Assembly (NCBI GenBank): GCA_019915135.1
Contig: JAHLMK010000017.1
Span: 558,001-622,000, forward strand
Source of the DNA: Strobilurus pachycystidiatus
Lineage: Eukaryota; Basidiomycota; Agaricomycetes; Agaricales; Physalacriaceae
DNA length: 64,000 nt
Reading direction: 5' to 3'
The stretch's first letter is position 1. Each line of letters starts with the position of its first letter. The notes beneath the pieces are model-generated. The model saw only the letters and a list, made by a program, of their open reading frames with translations. It did no database searches and was not told where the DNA came from. Shown here in pieces: positions 1 through 11,066 of the stretch. A program made the translations under genes and the position numbers.

Positions 1-149
1 CTCGTGTTAGTACCCGTTCAGGGAGAGGCAGGGTAACGTACCTTGCCAAATGAATCGGTCGTCAATTGACGTCCAGCTGGCCCAGATCTGCATCGGCATC
101 AGTATCTGATACGTTTCGGCTGCGCTTAGCACAGATAGCTTTGCCGTCA

Positions 150-1930
150 GGCATCTGTTCTCCGAGTTCGTGAAGTGTGGCGGCGGAGCCGCCACCGGCT
201 TCAAAGTCATCGTTATGGTCTCCAAAGGCCCCGCGGCTGGCGTGGTTGATGCATGGGGTGTACTTGGTGTTGGAAATGGTGAATGGAGCTAAACAAAGCA
301 GAATGAGCGTGAGTTCAGGGAGTCAAAAGGTGAAGTACCTTCAAACTGGAATACGTTTAAACTGACGCCGAGACGTAACAGATTGGGATTGTAATACGGT
401 TTCGATACGTCCAGGCTGCTCTGGATGCGTCCTGCCAAGCTGTCAGACGACTGGTCCTCGAGTTCGCGGAGTGTGGCGTAGCAGCAGCTTTTCAGGTCCG
501 TATTACTGCAAGGCGCGGCGTAGTCGCGCTACGACATGCGGGCATCGAATGCGCACGGATACGAAGCCTTCATGGAGGCGTCAACGTGAGTCTCGGGGAT
601 AAAGAAGGTAACGCACCTGTACCAACAAACTTGGTATCCACATTGATCCCGGTGTCCGTCCAGATCTGATCTGGACATGTTGAGTCCGAATGGGGTACGC
701 GCTAGGTAGGTACAGGCGTCCTTGTAAGCATGAGGCTCGCAGTGCTGAATTTAGTTTGATGTGGGTGGTGGGATTCACGGGGCAGACGGCGGCAAAGCCG
801 CCGTTCAACGTTGCGAGTATTAAATCGTCGGATTTGTGTCGAGACTAATGAAATCAATCAGCACGAACTCAAAAGGGAACACACAAAGTTGCCGGAATGT
901 GGCGCATCTCCTTAGCCCATGCCCTGTCCGCGTTCTAACCTAGCGCGTTCGGACCGCAGCGTTACTCGCTATCGAGCGCGCACAATATTGGCGCGACCCT
1001 GACTGTTTTCGCAGCCCTCCGAAATGCTGAAACTATTCTCCGCGAAGGTCAGAAATGACCGTGAAATTGACAGCGAGAAACTCACTTTTTCGCAAAATCC
1101 AAAAGCCCGCCGGCGAGGCACGTCGCGCTAAAGGACAGAATGACCACCGTGGTCGGCTGGGCGCCGACGAATCTGCGAATGGAATGAGCCTGACTACCTT
1201 GACCGAGTAATTGGAAGTTGAAACCTTGCGCGAGGGAGGCGGCGGAGCCGCCGTTCGAGGTTGTAAGTGCCCACACAGTCACCTTAGTGTCGTAACTAAC
1301 GAGATTCATCAGAATTCAAAGACGAAACGCTCCAGAAACACACCAAATCCACGAAATGTGGTGTATGTCCTCAGCACATGCTCTCCCCGCCGTCCCGCCT
1401 AGCGCGTTCAAACCGCGTTGTTCTTGGCTATCCAGCGCGCACTGTATCGGCTCGACCCTAACTGTGTCCCCGCGCCCTTCGAAACGTCGAAACTGTCTTG
1501 CAGGTGAGTTCAAAATGAGCGCAAAAGTGCGAGCGAGAAACTCACTTTTTCCCAGAACTCAGACGCCCGCCGGCGAGGCACGTCTTGCGGAGGGACAGCA
1601 TGGCCTAGGTGGTCGTGGTCGGCTGAGTGTCGACGTGGAATGAGCGGAAGCACTTTGAGTCGGATTCAAGATACCTTACGTTCTCCTGCCCCGTCCACGA
1701 CGTAACCCAGCGCGTTCGAACCGTCTCTGCGCGGGCTATCAAATGCGCACGATCCTGACCGTCACGGTCATTCTCGCACCCCGGAAACGTCAAATACTGT
1801 TTTTGAGTGAGTCCAAATTGATGTAAAAAAGCGCCCGAAAGAACTCACTTTTCCCAGAACCCCAATGCCCGCCGGCGAGGCGCGTCACGTTGCGGGACAG
1901 GAAGGACTATGTATGTGGTCGTCCCCGTGT
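150..1930. repeat. Diverged tandem repeat array, GC-rich palindromes
   Basis: Several sequence blocks recur in the same order with moderate divergence. A perfect palindrome-like element GGCGGCGGAGCCGCC lies at 179-193 and 1238-1252, with the variant GGCGGCAAAGCCGCC at 788-802. The copies at 788 and 1238 are both followed by GTTC(A/G)A(C/G)GTTG. The block GCCCGCCGGCGAGGCACGTC lies at 1105-1124 and 1565-1584, with a one-base variant at 1867-1886; each is preceded by AACTCACTTTT and followed by a GGACAG. A third block (AGCGCGTTCGAACCG-like, then GCGCAC) lies near 940, 1400 and 1710. Spacing is about 440-460 bp, then about 300 bp, so the last unit is shortened. No ORF is conserved between units. 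This looks like a decayed non-coding satellite or the remains of a repeated element; which one cannot be told from sequence alone. Confidence 0.7.
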
Positions 1931-3330
1931 AACCAAGTGCATTCTCGTCTGCTTTTTGTGTGGGGTGGCGCAGAATTCCTGTCGGTGTTTTCGAGTCGCG
2001 GGTCTGTTGTGCCGCAGAATCGGACGGAACAGGATGTTGTAGAACTCACTTTGTACAGCCCAGTGGCAGCGAACGCACTATTCCAAATTTGAGGTCCTCG
2101 TCAAGGCGGCGGGAAGCAAGTACCAATGCGGCAATAATTGCGTACCCTCGTTCCAATTCCGGCTACAGTATTGCGAAACACAACCGGCTATTCCGTTGCG
2201 ACGAGAGTCAAGACCCTGCCCGACACTTATTTCTTACATTCTCACTTCAACTCTCAATAAACTCACATCCCGTCTTCTCACTGATTAAGACACTCAAATT
2301 CCGCATTGAATGACACCCATGAGGGATAAGAAGGAGCCTGTTTACTCAAGTTCTCGAGTGATTTCACCCTGAAAGGTACGAGATGCATCACTCGCATCAA
2401 AGTGATTTCTTGGAAGTCAAATATCCCAAAGATGTGTTCTGTACTCCAATGCCTGTCTGAGTGCGTAGCAGCAAGGTATACATATGAGCAGAGAGCCAGA
2501 ACTGAGCGCTTCAAGAACCAGTGAAGTAGGAGTGAATCGTGGCGCATTTCGGCCCGGTAACCAGTGCCAAGTGCCAAGCAAAACCTAGTGGCGGTGCCGT
2601 CCAGAGCTTGATGATTACGAGATCCAGCTCTGAAAAGGTATATAAGACCCCCATGCACAGCGCCAAAGCCCAACGGTCTCAAGCCCAGACACCTCCTCCC
2701 TTTTCCCATTGAACCTGAATGGCGGGCTTGGTGGGGACGAGGTGGCCGGGCGGCGGACAAGACGTTCCTTCAACGTGGTGCGCTTTGCTGAGAGGCATTC
2801 AAATGTAAAGTCCCGTACGGGCCACTGGTGGAGCGCGAGCAATCAGTGCGAGTCGAGAAGAGGGCCGTCTTCCCCGATATGGGGGGAGGCGGTCCCTTTT
2901 TTTAGGCTCTTTGGGGCCCGCCAGGCCGGGCGCAAGCTGGAGGTTTGTTGTGCTGTTTTGAGTTGGACTTGCGAGGATTCTTGAAGTTTGGATTATTGGG
3001 TGGCGATTTCTGTGAGGTAGCGGCGTGCTAGTCTACTTCTGTCAGTAGTAGTGAAATGATAATGCTGCGAAGATTGGATTTCATACCATCCGAAGGCAGC
3101 CGCGAGCGAGAGAACTCGTCAGAGACGTCGATTAGACTTTGGCAAGTTTCGCGTGTTTTGATCAAGTAAAAGTGGAATTGAAACGGCGTGATTTTGGGTG
3201 ATGTCGGCATCCATCCCCAGCGGAGTACTCACTTTCCTTGCTAGATTTCGTGCGATAGGCAGCAGCGTCAACGAGAATGAACAAATGGAAGTGAAGAGGT
3301 GACGGAGGTAGCGCGACCACAGGCCATCAG
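1931..3330. other. Stretch without a recognisable gene
   Basis: Open frames here (for example 2278-2760 on the minus strand) have random-looking composition and no recognisable motif. A clean TATATAA lies near 2638-2644 on the plus strand, followed by a 19-codon ORF beginning near 2653, but nothing downstream looks like a gene it would drive. I see no RNA gene or intact mobile element. Confidence 0.5.
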
Positions 3331-3404
3331 TTGAGATTCAAACTCCGACTCGGATTACTGCTTGCTCTTGACCATGGCGCACCCGACGCGGACGCACAAC
3401 ACAA

Positions 3405-3640
3405 GGGACGAGGACGCACGCCGAGGGAGGGCAGCACACGCGGGCGGGAGGGAGGGAGGGAGGACGCGGGAGGGGAGCACACGCGGGGGAGGGGACGTGA
3501 GGAGGGAGCGCGGAAGAGGGACGACGGCGGAGGGACAGCCAGGAAGAAGACGCCCCAGCACCGACCCAGCAATCCCTTCCACCCAGCCAGCAGTCCCACC
3601 CACCCAGCCAGCCCACCCACGACACCACCACTCATCCCTC
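3405..3640. repeat. G-rich then C-rich low-complexity block
   Basis: The plus strand is purine- and G-rich from about 3420 to 3530, then C-rich from about 3545 to 3635 (CCCAGC, CCCACC and CCAGC repeats). At 3442-3460 five GGG tracts are separated by single bases, a textbook G-quadruplex motif. Long ORFs here on both strands (Arg/Gly/Glu-rich or Pro-rich) come from skewed composition and are not credible proteins. The block lies about 190-420 bp upstream of the magnesium-transporter start codon, so it is probably in that gene's promoter or 5' leader. Confidence 0.7.
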
Positions 3641-3827
3641 TTTCCGGGTTGACGTCCCCTCGCCGTTGGACGTTCGTCTTGACCGTTGTGGCCGCGCTGT
3701 CATCACCGCTGTGTCACCGGAAACAGGAGCAACATGATGCACGTCCTTGACCATATCCCCTTCCTCTCCCTTCCGCCACCATATCCTCGATTTTCCGCCC
3801 TATTCTGCTCAATTTCCGCAAAATTGC

Positions 3828-5645
3828 ATGGCCGACGCCGACACCGCAGCTGACCCAGTTGCCGACAACCACCATGCTAGCCCAGTCGTTGCCTTCATAA
3901 TTGGTCTCGCGATCGTCCTGCTCGCATCCATACTCAACGCTGCGGGGCTCAATCTTACCAAACTGGACCATGTAGGGCTACTCGCGCCTCTCTCAACAGC
4001 AATTTTACATTGCACTCCAGGTCCGAACTCAAGCGGTTCCAAAGGCACTGAGAAGAAAGGACTGGTTGCGTCCATTATGGCTCCTTGGAATGCTCCTCTA
4101 CATGTGCGTACATCGACGCACAATCTCTGGTCCTTAAGGCTGACTGAAACCAAGATTGTCGCAACTGATTGGAAGCACGCTGGCCTTGGAATACATGCGA
4201 GCTGGTGCGCTCTCCCCCTCAAATCGAGGGTCATGTTCACCTACATCCCTGCAGAATACGTTGCTCCCCTCGGGTCTACCTCTCTGGTGTTCAACTTCCT
4301 ATTCGCCCGCTTCCTGGTCGGTACACCTGTCACTAGCACAGACATCTACGTGTGTACAGCCGATATCTATCACCCGCAGCCACTGACTGTACCATAACTA
4401 GGGAACCATCGTCGTTGTCTTGGGTGTCGTCGGCATTGTCGCCTTTGGTTCCATCAATAGCGGACTGGCGACGGAAACCGATGTTCGTCACCTCACCGAA
4501 TTGTGGAGGCGAGGAGGCTGGCTCGGCTTTTTCTTCGTCATGTCGTTCGCTTTGATTCTCCTGCTGTTCTTCACGTCGTCTCTGGATGATCTATTGGCTG
4601 TCAGAGGCGACATCACCGCAGTGCCATTTTCCGGCGCTGGCTCTGGCTCTCGGAATCAAGCTACCGGCCCCTTGGCGCGCATAACAAAGGCGTTCTCCTT
4701 CGTGTCGCGTCGCGTCATGGACCTGCTTGAGATCTGGACTTCTCCCAAGGACGACAAGACAATTGCTTGGACTCTAGGAATAGGTTGGGCGTGTTGCGGC
4801 GGTGGCTTGGCAGGCGGGACATTGGTGTTCGCCAAGGCGACGGTGAAACTGATATCTGGGTCCTTGTCGCACGAAAACACGGGCAACCAGTTCGGCCATG
4901 CCGCCCCAATATTCACCATCATCTTGTTGGCCGTAACCGCTGTCATGCAGATTATCTGTCTGAACCGTGGCCTCAAGGTCTACGATTCGACGTTGGTCGT
5001 TCCTGTCTTTTACGGCGTCTATACCGCTACTGGGTGAGCTGCTTCACATATAATATATCCGACTCCTGCTGACGCGTAGGCAGGTTCCTTGATTCGCTGA
5101 TATTCAACAACGAGGTTGACTCGTATCAGACGTGGACATTGTTCCTCATCTTCGTGTCAATCCTCATTCTGATTTCTGGGGTCGTGCTATTGACGCACAA
5201 GAAACCGGAACCGGTGAAAACATCTGCTCCGATTGCACTCTCTCGGCCACGAGGGAAGAAGGGACTGAAAAAAGGCTCTACGAGCAAAGCGAATCTGCAT
5301 GACGATGATGATGCAGACTCACCGATACACGATGACGAGGAGCAGGTTCTGTGGGCTGTGGGTGATAGTGGCGATGAAGAGGAGGACGAGGACGAAGATA
5401 TCGACCACCACCAGCACCCTCTCAATCAACGAAAGGTGGACGGAACCAGCAAGACAGCACTTCCGAAACCTGACATGCCTGGTGAGGAGGGGGTGGGACT
5501 GATGCAAACCTCAGAGAATACAGAAGGGCCTGACCCTCTTGCGCCGCCAATAACCCGGCGGCGTAGCGTATCCGCGAGTACTGTGCATGAGGACCCTTTC
5601 AAGGACGACGAGTTTGGAGACTGGACGAGTGGTGGCAATAGATGA
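3828..5645 (+). CDS. NIPA-family (DUF803) magnesium transporter
   Basis: A multi-pass membrane protein of the NIPA/DUF803 family, which in animals and fungi is linked to Mg2+ transport. The start ATG at 3828 gives MADADTAAD, then a first membrane segment (PVVAFIIGLAIVLLASILNA) ending NLTKLDHV. About five short introns are needed (near 3972-4020, 4108-4155, 4208-4249, 4351-4400 and 5033-5085). After splicing, family blocks appear in order: LRRKDWLRPLWLLGMLLYM, SQLIGSTLALEYMRAEYVAP, LGSTSLVFNFLFARFL and a final pair of helices (NRGLKVYDSTLVVPVFYGVY, then WTLFLIFVSILILISGVVLL). The cytosolic tail of about 160 residues is acidic (Asp/Glu runs) with a Ser/Arg-rich end. Some fungal members have long loops like the one between helices 5 and 6 here. 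Transport specificity is inferred from the family. Confidence 0.85.
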
Positions 5646-5893
5646 AAGGAGGATTTATCATAACATTGGAAGTATTATTTAATGGCATTCATACTGTATC
5701 ATACCACGTCTTTTCACGAACAACTAATGCGCAATGCACACTTTATTCGCTTTCTTCTGTCTGCGTAGCCTCGAAACCAAACTCAACGATGTGTGAAGAT
5801 AATTGTTCACACCTGTTGTGTAGTCGGTGCCGGATATTGAATGATCGGGACTCGGAGATAATGTCATTTGGACCCTTGCTTTCTACTTCCACC

Positions 5894-7559
5894 ATGGCTC
5901 GCGACAAAGAATTCATGGGCGACTCTGACTCTGACATTTCGATGCTGGGCGACGATGAGAACTACGGAGCATCAAAAGGGAAAGGAAAAGGCAAGGCGGT
6001 CGACAAGCGACGAGCGGACAAGGGCAAAGGAAAGCCAAAGGATGTGGTACGCCTCAAAAGCTGCCTCAGAATGGTCTTGCTTGACAAGCGAGACAGCAAG
6101 CATACACCTGGGAGGCCTCTTACACTCGCTCTTGGGAAACCGTGCAAGAAGATGAAGCTGGTAGCTTGCAGAGTGCTGTGGACGACTGGATGACTCGCGG
6201 TAGACGACGGCGGTGAGTCCCTGCTTACACACTTGCCCTTTCAACACCTCAATGTCAGCCCAGCCAACAAGGCCCAGGCGCCGCCATACGCCGCTCCATC
6301 ATCCGACATCTCGTGCTCATTCTGGATCTGTCCGCGTCCATGGTTGACCGCGACATGCGCCCGACGCGCTTCGCGTTGACCCTCCAATACGCCCGCGAAT
6401 TCATCACGGAGTGGTTCGACCAGAATCCATTGGGCCAAATCGGTATTGTCGGCATGCGCGCTGGCGTCGGGGAGCGGATATGCGAAATGTCTGGTAATTA
6501 TTGCAGGTGTTGGTGGTGAAAGAATTGCCGTGACAGTTCTGGCTACAGGGAACCCGCAGGAGGTTTTGAAGTCGATTCTGGACCGACATAAGCTGCAGCC
6601 TACAGGCGATCCGAGCTTGCAAAACGCGATTGAGATGGCGCGGAATAGTATGAAGTGAGTGCATTCGTTCTAAGGCTGTGGTGAGACTCATGTTGTGTTA
6701 TTCAGCCACTTGCCAACACATTCTTCACGAGAGATATTGATAATATTTGGTTCACTGACAACTTGCGATCCTGGAAACATCCACGACACTCTGGATGCAT
6801 GCATCAAGAACAGGATACGAATATCTGTCGTTGCCCTAGCTGCCGAGATGAAGATATGTCGGGATATGTGCGATAAAACTGGAGGTAATTGTTCACTCTT
6901 TGTTTCTTCAGACCCACGCTCGAGTCTCGTCTGCCTAGGTCAATTCAGTGTAGCCATGAACGAGGGTCATTACAAGGATCTGTTGTTTGAACTTGTTCCT
7001 CCCCCGGCACAGCGCGCTGCAACGCGGGTGGCCGGTGCAGGCACTGGCCCAACTGCAGGCGCTGGCGCGTCCAATCCCGCGGCTGACCTCATGATGATGG
7101 GTTTTCCAACACGACTTCCGGATGCCTCTCCGCCTAGTCTATGCGTCTGTCATGCTGACCTGAAGAGCGAAGGATTCATATGCCCTCGCTGTCTCTCAAA
7201 AGTTTGCAACGTTCCGACGGACTGTGATGTGTGCGGGTTGATGATTGTGAGCTCCCCTCATCTGGCGCGCAGTTATCACCATCTGTTTCCTGTGAAACCC
7301 TTCAACGCGCTGTAAGTTGTTGCCTGATTATGGGTGTGAAGGTCCTAATCCCTTCTGCAGTCAACATTTGCCGGAGCACAGTGCACGGACGTGTCACGCG
7401 TGTGCTCGACCGTTCCCTACCACTGTCTTGGCCAATACTGGAGAGGGAATGAGTGCAGTAGGTCGGTATAAATGTCCAGAGTGTCAGAATGACTTTTGCT
7501 CTGACTGTGACGTGTTTTTACACGACGTTGTACACTGCTGCCCAGGATGTGGCAAATAA
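5894..7559 (+). CDS. SSL1: TFIIH core subunit p44 (SSL1/GTF2H2)
   Basis: SSL1/p44 is a core TFIIH subunit. It stimulates the XPD/Rad3 helicase in nucleotide excision repair and RNA polymerase II initiation. The ATG at 5894 gives [18 protein letters not shown], a Lys/Gly-rich linker, then [18 protein letters not shown], the conserved start of the family. A von Willebrand A-like domain follows ([19 protein letters not shown] through [20 protein letters not shown]). The Cys-rich C-terminus carries CVCH...CPRC...C..C, then a C4C4 RING-like finger (CHAC, KCPEC, FCSDCD, CCPGCGK) ending at the stop. Several short introns are required, at about 6048, 6213, 6490, 6655, 6885 and 7310. All diagnostic blocks are present, so the gene looks complete. 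It lies upstream of a probable Smc5/6 co-factor and near ERCC1. Confidence 0.93.
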
Positions 7560-7905
7560 TATATTTGGTCACACGGCTCGGCATGACGGACTTTGAAAAT
7601 GGGAACCGACAGAACGACAGACCATCACTTGTGCTTCGTGCAATGAAAAGACCATCTGGACAAAAAACAAGGAAACATTTGTTGAGTAAGATAGATGACT
7701 CCAGTAAAATTTTCAGTGGCGGAATAGGCGTATTTAACGAGGAAGGAATTGTGGCGCTGTGGCGCGGCAAGAGGCGGAGCTGCAAATATGAATGATGTCA
7801 CGGAGTGTCAGCAGGCAGGGTGCTCGGGGACGCGACCAACGTGATCTGGACGCGTCTTTGAGCGTTCAACTTTTTGACCAGCAACCACCATCTTCGCCGC
7901 CAAAA

Positions 7906-10738
7906 ATGGCAAAAGCACCCAAGAAAATTCAGAAAGAGCCCAGCACAAGGATCACAGACTTTTTCCAGCGAAATCCGAGGTCTTCGCCTCTGAAAGGGTC
8001 CCCGACGACGACGACGAGGGCGGGGTCAGCGAGCACACCGGCCTCAGCCAGTCGCCCCGCCACTTCAACCCAGAAAGCTGGTGGCCTAAGCGCTGCCAAG
8101 ACCATCAGCGCAGTAGAGGACCCCATTGCCGAGTCGTCGGACTCTGAGCTCTCTTCCATCCCGACCAGCCCCTCCATGCAGCCCAGCCGCGCTGTATCAC
8201 TGTCCCCGACCAAGCCCGCCTCGAAGCGCAAAGCGAAATTTGAGTCTGATGTCGACTCGGACGCCGAGCAGAAGACCGCCACCGTTTACGTGCAAAAGTC
8301 GCGCCCTGCCACTCCCGACGCCCGAAATGGAAATGCGCCCTCCAAGCGGCTCCGTTTCTCCTCCCCAGATGACGACGTCGTACCCGACAGCCAGTCAGCA
8401 TCACCGATGCAGCTGACAATGCCGACGCCCCTGCCGCGTCCAAGCACCCCTCCGCGCCTCCAACAACACACACCTCCTCCGCCCAATGAAACACCGAGAT
8501 CCAAGAGAACGCGGGAAATTCTTGCTGATATAAGACGGAACGCGGTTCGCAAAGCCAAGGAGATGTCGAGCCCAACTGAGACGCCGCCTCTCGTATTCGA
8601 TGATGAGCTCAAGTCGGACAGCAGTGTCGAAGACGACGGGGATGTTCTGGGACCACTCGCTGCCAGCAAGGGCAAAGGGAAAGCGTGCGCTTGTCTTCCT
8701 TCTTTTATTTCGACCGTCCTCACTCAATCATTATTCCACAGCAAACAAAGCCCAGGCGAGACACCAGCAGGCAGATACCCTCTTCGTAATCGCGTCTCAC
8801 CTGACGAAGTCAGAACACGAAAGGCTCCGGCACGTGGGCCTGTCATTCTCACACAAGGCAAAGCACCACCAGTGAAAAAGGCTGCCGACCCTCTCGATGC
8901 ACTGCTACGCGAAAAGAGGCTCGCCGACTCGAGAAACCACGGAGAAGACGCTCGACGCCAGGCTGACAACGCTCTCGCAAAGAAACACATGCTGGATGAG
9001 ATGGAAACTAACAACTCTGATGATGAAGCTACACTTCGCGTCTCCACTGATCCGTTTGGCTTGTTGACTCCGCCTGGAGATGACAGCCCGGTCGAAGAAG
9101 CGGAGGGCGCCCGTCTTTTGGGGAACAAGCGCGGCAAGGCTGTTCACAACATCTTGGAGGGCGACAGGAAGAAGGAGCAAGTTGCGATGCGGTATGAGCA
9201 GACGTTGGGAGTACCGTTGTGGCGAGACGACGACGAGGAGGCCATGGACGCCGATCTATCTCCCCCTACCTTTTCGTCAAAGAGCTCCATGCTGGAGGTG
9301 TTCTCAAACGCCATTTCACGACAAGGTGCCAATCTTCCGACCGCATGCCTTCCCTTGCTGAGTGTTTGTAGACCAAGAGAGCGCCTCTCTGCTCTTGGAT
9401 TGCGGAATGCTCTCAGACCGAAGCTTGCAGAAGGATCACTCACTTATCTCTTACCTGTGTTCATTGGGTATGCATCTGTTGAAATTTACTGCACAAGTCT
9501 AAACTTTGTCCAGCCTTCTCGTCCACGAATAGTAGACTTTCTAGCTCGGCATCGTCGGCCCTCGTCAATCTCTGGAACCTACCAGAGCCCGAAATTTCTG
9601 GTTTGAAAGCTGAAGTGCTCATCTCAACACTTTATCAGATGGGAGCGAAGGAAGACGTATTGCAACCTCTTGGATGGAACCGGCCATCGGAACAGTCTTG
9701 CTCGACAGAACATCGACATGCGGTAGTCGATACTATCATCGAGCTCATCATGCAAAGTGCTAGGTACATTTTCGCTCGGCTTGTCATCCACTTGCTAATC
9801 AAATCTACAGGAACAGGCGCACAACTGTCGAAGACGTGGCCGATTCTCTTCTGATCCTTTCTTTGCTTGCACTTGAGCCCGGTTGCTCGAACGAGCTAAT
9901 CAGGAGTATTGTCGTCGCCATTGATGCGCTCTGTCTATGCATCCCTTCCAGCAAGTTTACGGAGACTGTAAGGATTTGCCCTTTCTACCATCATGAGTTC
10001 TTATCATTCACCAGCACCGTACGGTCTGCAACAAGCTCATTGGCTACTTGAAGACGCTCAAACCCGTAAATCAAGCCCATCTCCTCGCACTTTTCGGGTC
10101 TGGGTCTGGGCCGACTCAGTGCATCGGCCGCGTCACAGCGCATTGTCTTCTCACCTGTCGCGATACAGTACCAGTAAGCAGCATCCTCGTCTCTGTCGAT
10201 AGATCCCGTACTCAATGACCTTCAAGGCGAAGACTGGTTCCTTGCCGTCACTCATAGAATTAATAGACGTGTTCGAAGGCTCACATGAAATTTCCACTCA
10301 TTTCAAGATCCGAGACGAGACGGACTACATTGCGATGGGCTACTATGTCCAAATTGCGTCGATTGCTTTGACCGATATAGAGGGCTATGTTCGTGAAGAG
10401 CGGGTCCTAGGGATGGGGCCGAAAGAGACTGGTAGCCCACGAAAGGCGGGAGACAAGCCGGAAACGCCACTAGAAGTTCTCCGCAACATGATTGAGCAGC
10501 TGCACTCGCGAATAGGTAGGTCTTTTGCCACGCACACTCTGATTCTTCTGAAACTCCGTGTATAGTTGACACTCGTGCCGCCCACCTTGAACGGTCGCGC
10601 ATCAAAGCTGCTCTCAAGAATCTCTCCCTGAGAATCTATCACCAGCAGCAGTCGGCCTCTAGGTCGGGCAATCGAAATGGGCAGGTTCAGAAAAATCTCT
10701 CGCAATTCTTTGCTTCGTCTAGCAATGTCGCCAAGTAG
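7906..10738 (+). CDS. Probable SLF2/Nse6-like (CANIN/FAM178) Smc5/6 co-factor
   Basis: The first ~430 residues are disordered (Ser/Pro/Lys-rich, with acidic patches and bipartite basic motifs). They contain STRITDFFQRN near residue 17 and PLDALLREKRLAD about two thirds along. The C-terminal part is helical (GLKAEVLISTLYQMGAKEDV, LIELIDVFEGSHEISTHFKI, then HLERSRIKAALKNLSLRIYH). This layout and these blocks resemble the fungal FAM178/CANIN family (SLF2, Nse6), which recruits or loads Smc5/6 at damaged DNA; that identification is from memory of the family and is moderate. The last exon ends QVQKNLSQFFASSSNVAK, in which QKNLSQFF is a canonical PCNA-binding PIP box (Q-x-x-L-x-x-F-F). An upstream in-frame ATG at 7792 would add 38 residues; I prefer 7906 because the TDFF block then sits near the N-terminus. 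Introns occur near 8684, 9326-9510, 9764-9811, 9968-10030 and 10515-10564. Confidence 0.55.
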
Positions 10739-11066
10739 TATACCCTCACATCTTTTCTTGCTATCTTTCTTGTAATGCCGATACATACTTACAATTTCTG
10801 GTCATCTTCGTGATTAATGTACCTTACTCGCATTGTCAGTACTATATTTGAACACCCGCTTGGGGTCTTTCTTGTTGGCATACTGTGTGGCGATTGAGAT
10901 CAACGAAGGCGACATTCGTCCAGCTGGGACGACATGGCGAGGAAGGGCAGCGCCTGGCAGTTCAACCTCAGCTCTCCTTCCATTCTCCTCTCAGCGTTCT
11001 CAAATCTGTTTGTTGCGTACTCGCTATATCACACCGTCGAGTTACCCCAGGCACCATTGGAAGAAC
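10739..11066. other. Convergent intergenic spacer
   Basis: This is the 3' end to 3' end spacer between the SLF2-like gene and ERCC1. Small open frames overlap it but none has recognisable content. It presumably holds both transcript ends. Confidence 0.5.

Noticed and set aside
2278..2760. 160-codon minus-strand ORF
   Set aside because: No recognisable motif, random-looking composition, no splice context and no homologue that I can recall.
3327..3750. Overlapping ORFs of 80-140 codons on both strands
   Set aside because: They follow the G-rich/C-rich low-complexity block; composition explains the open frames.
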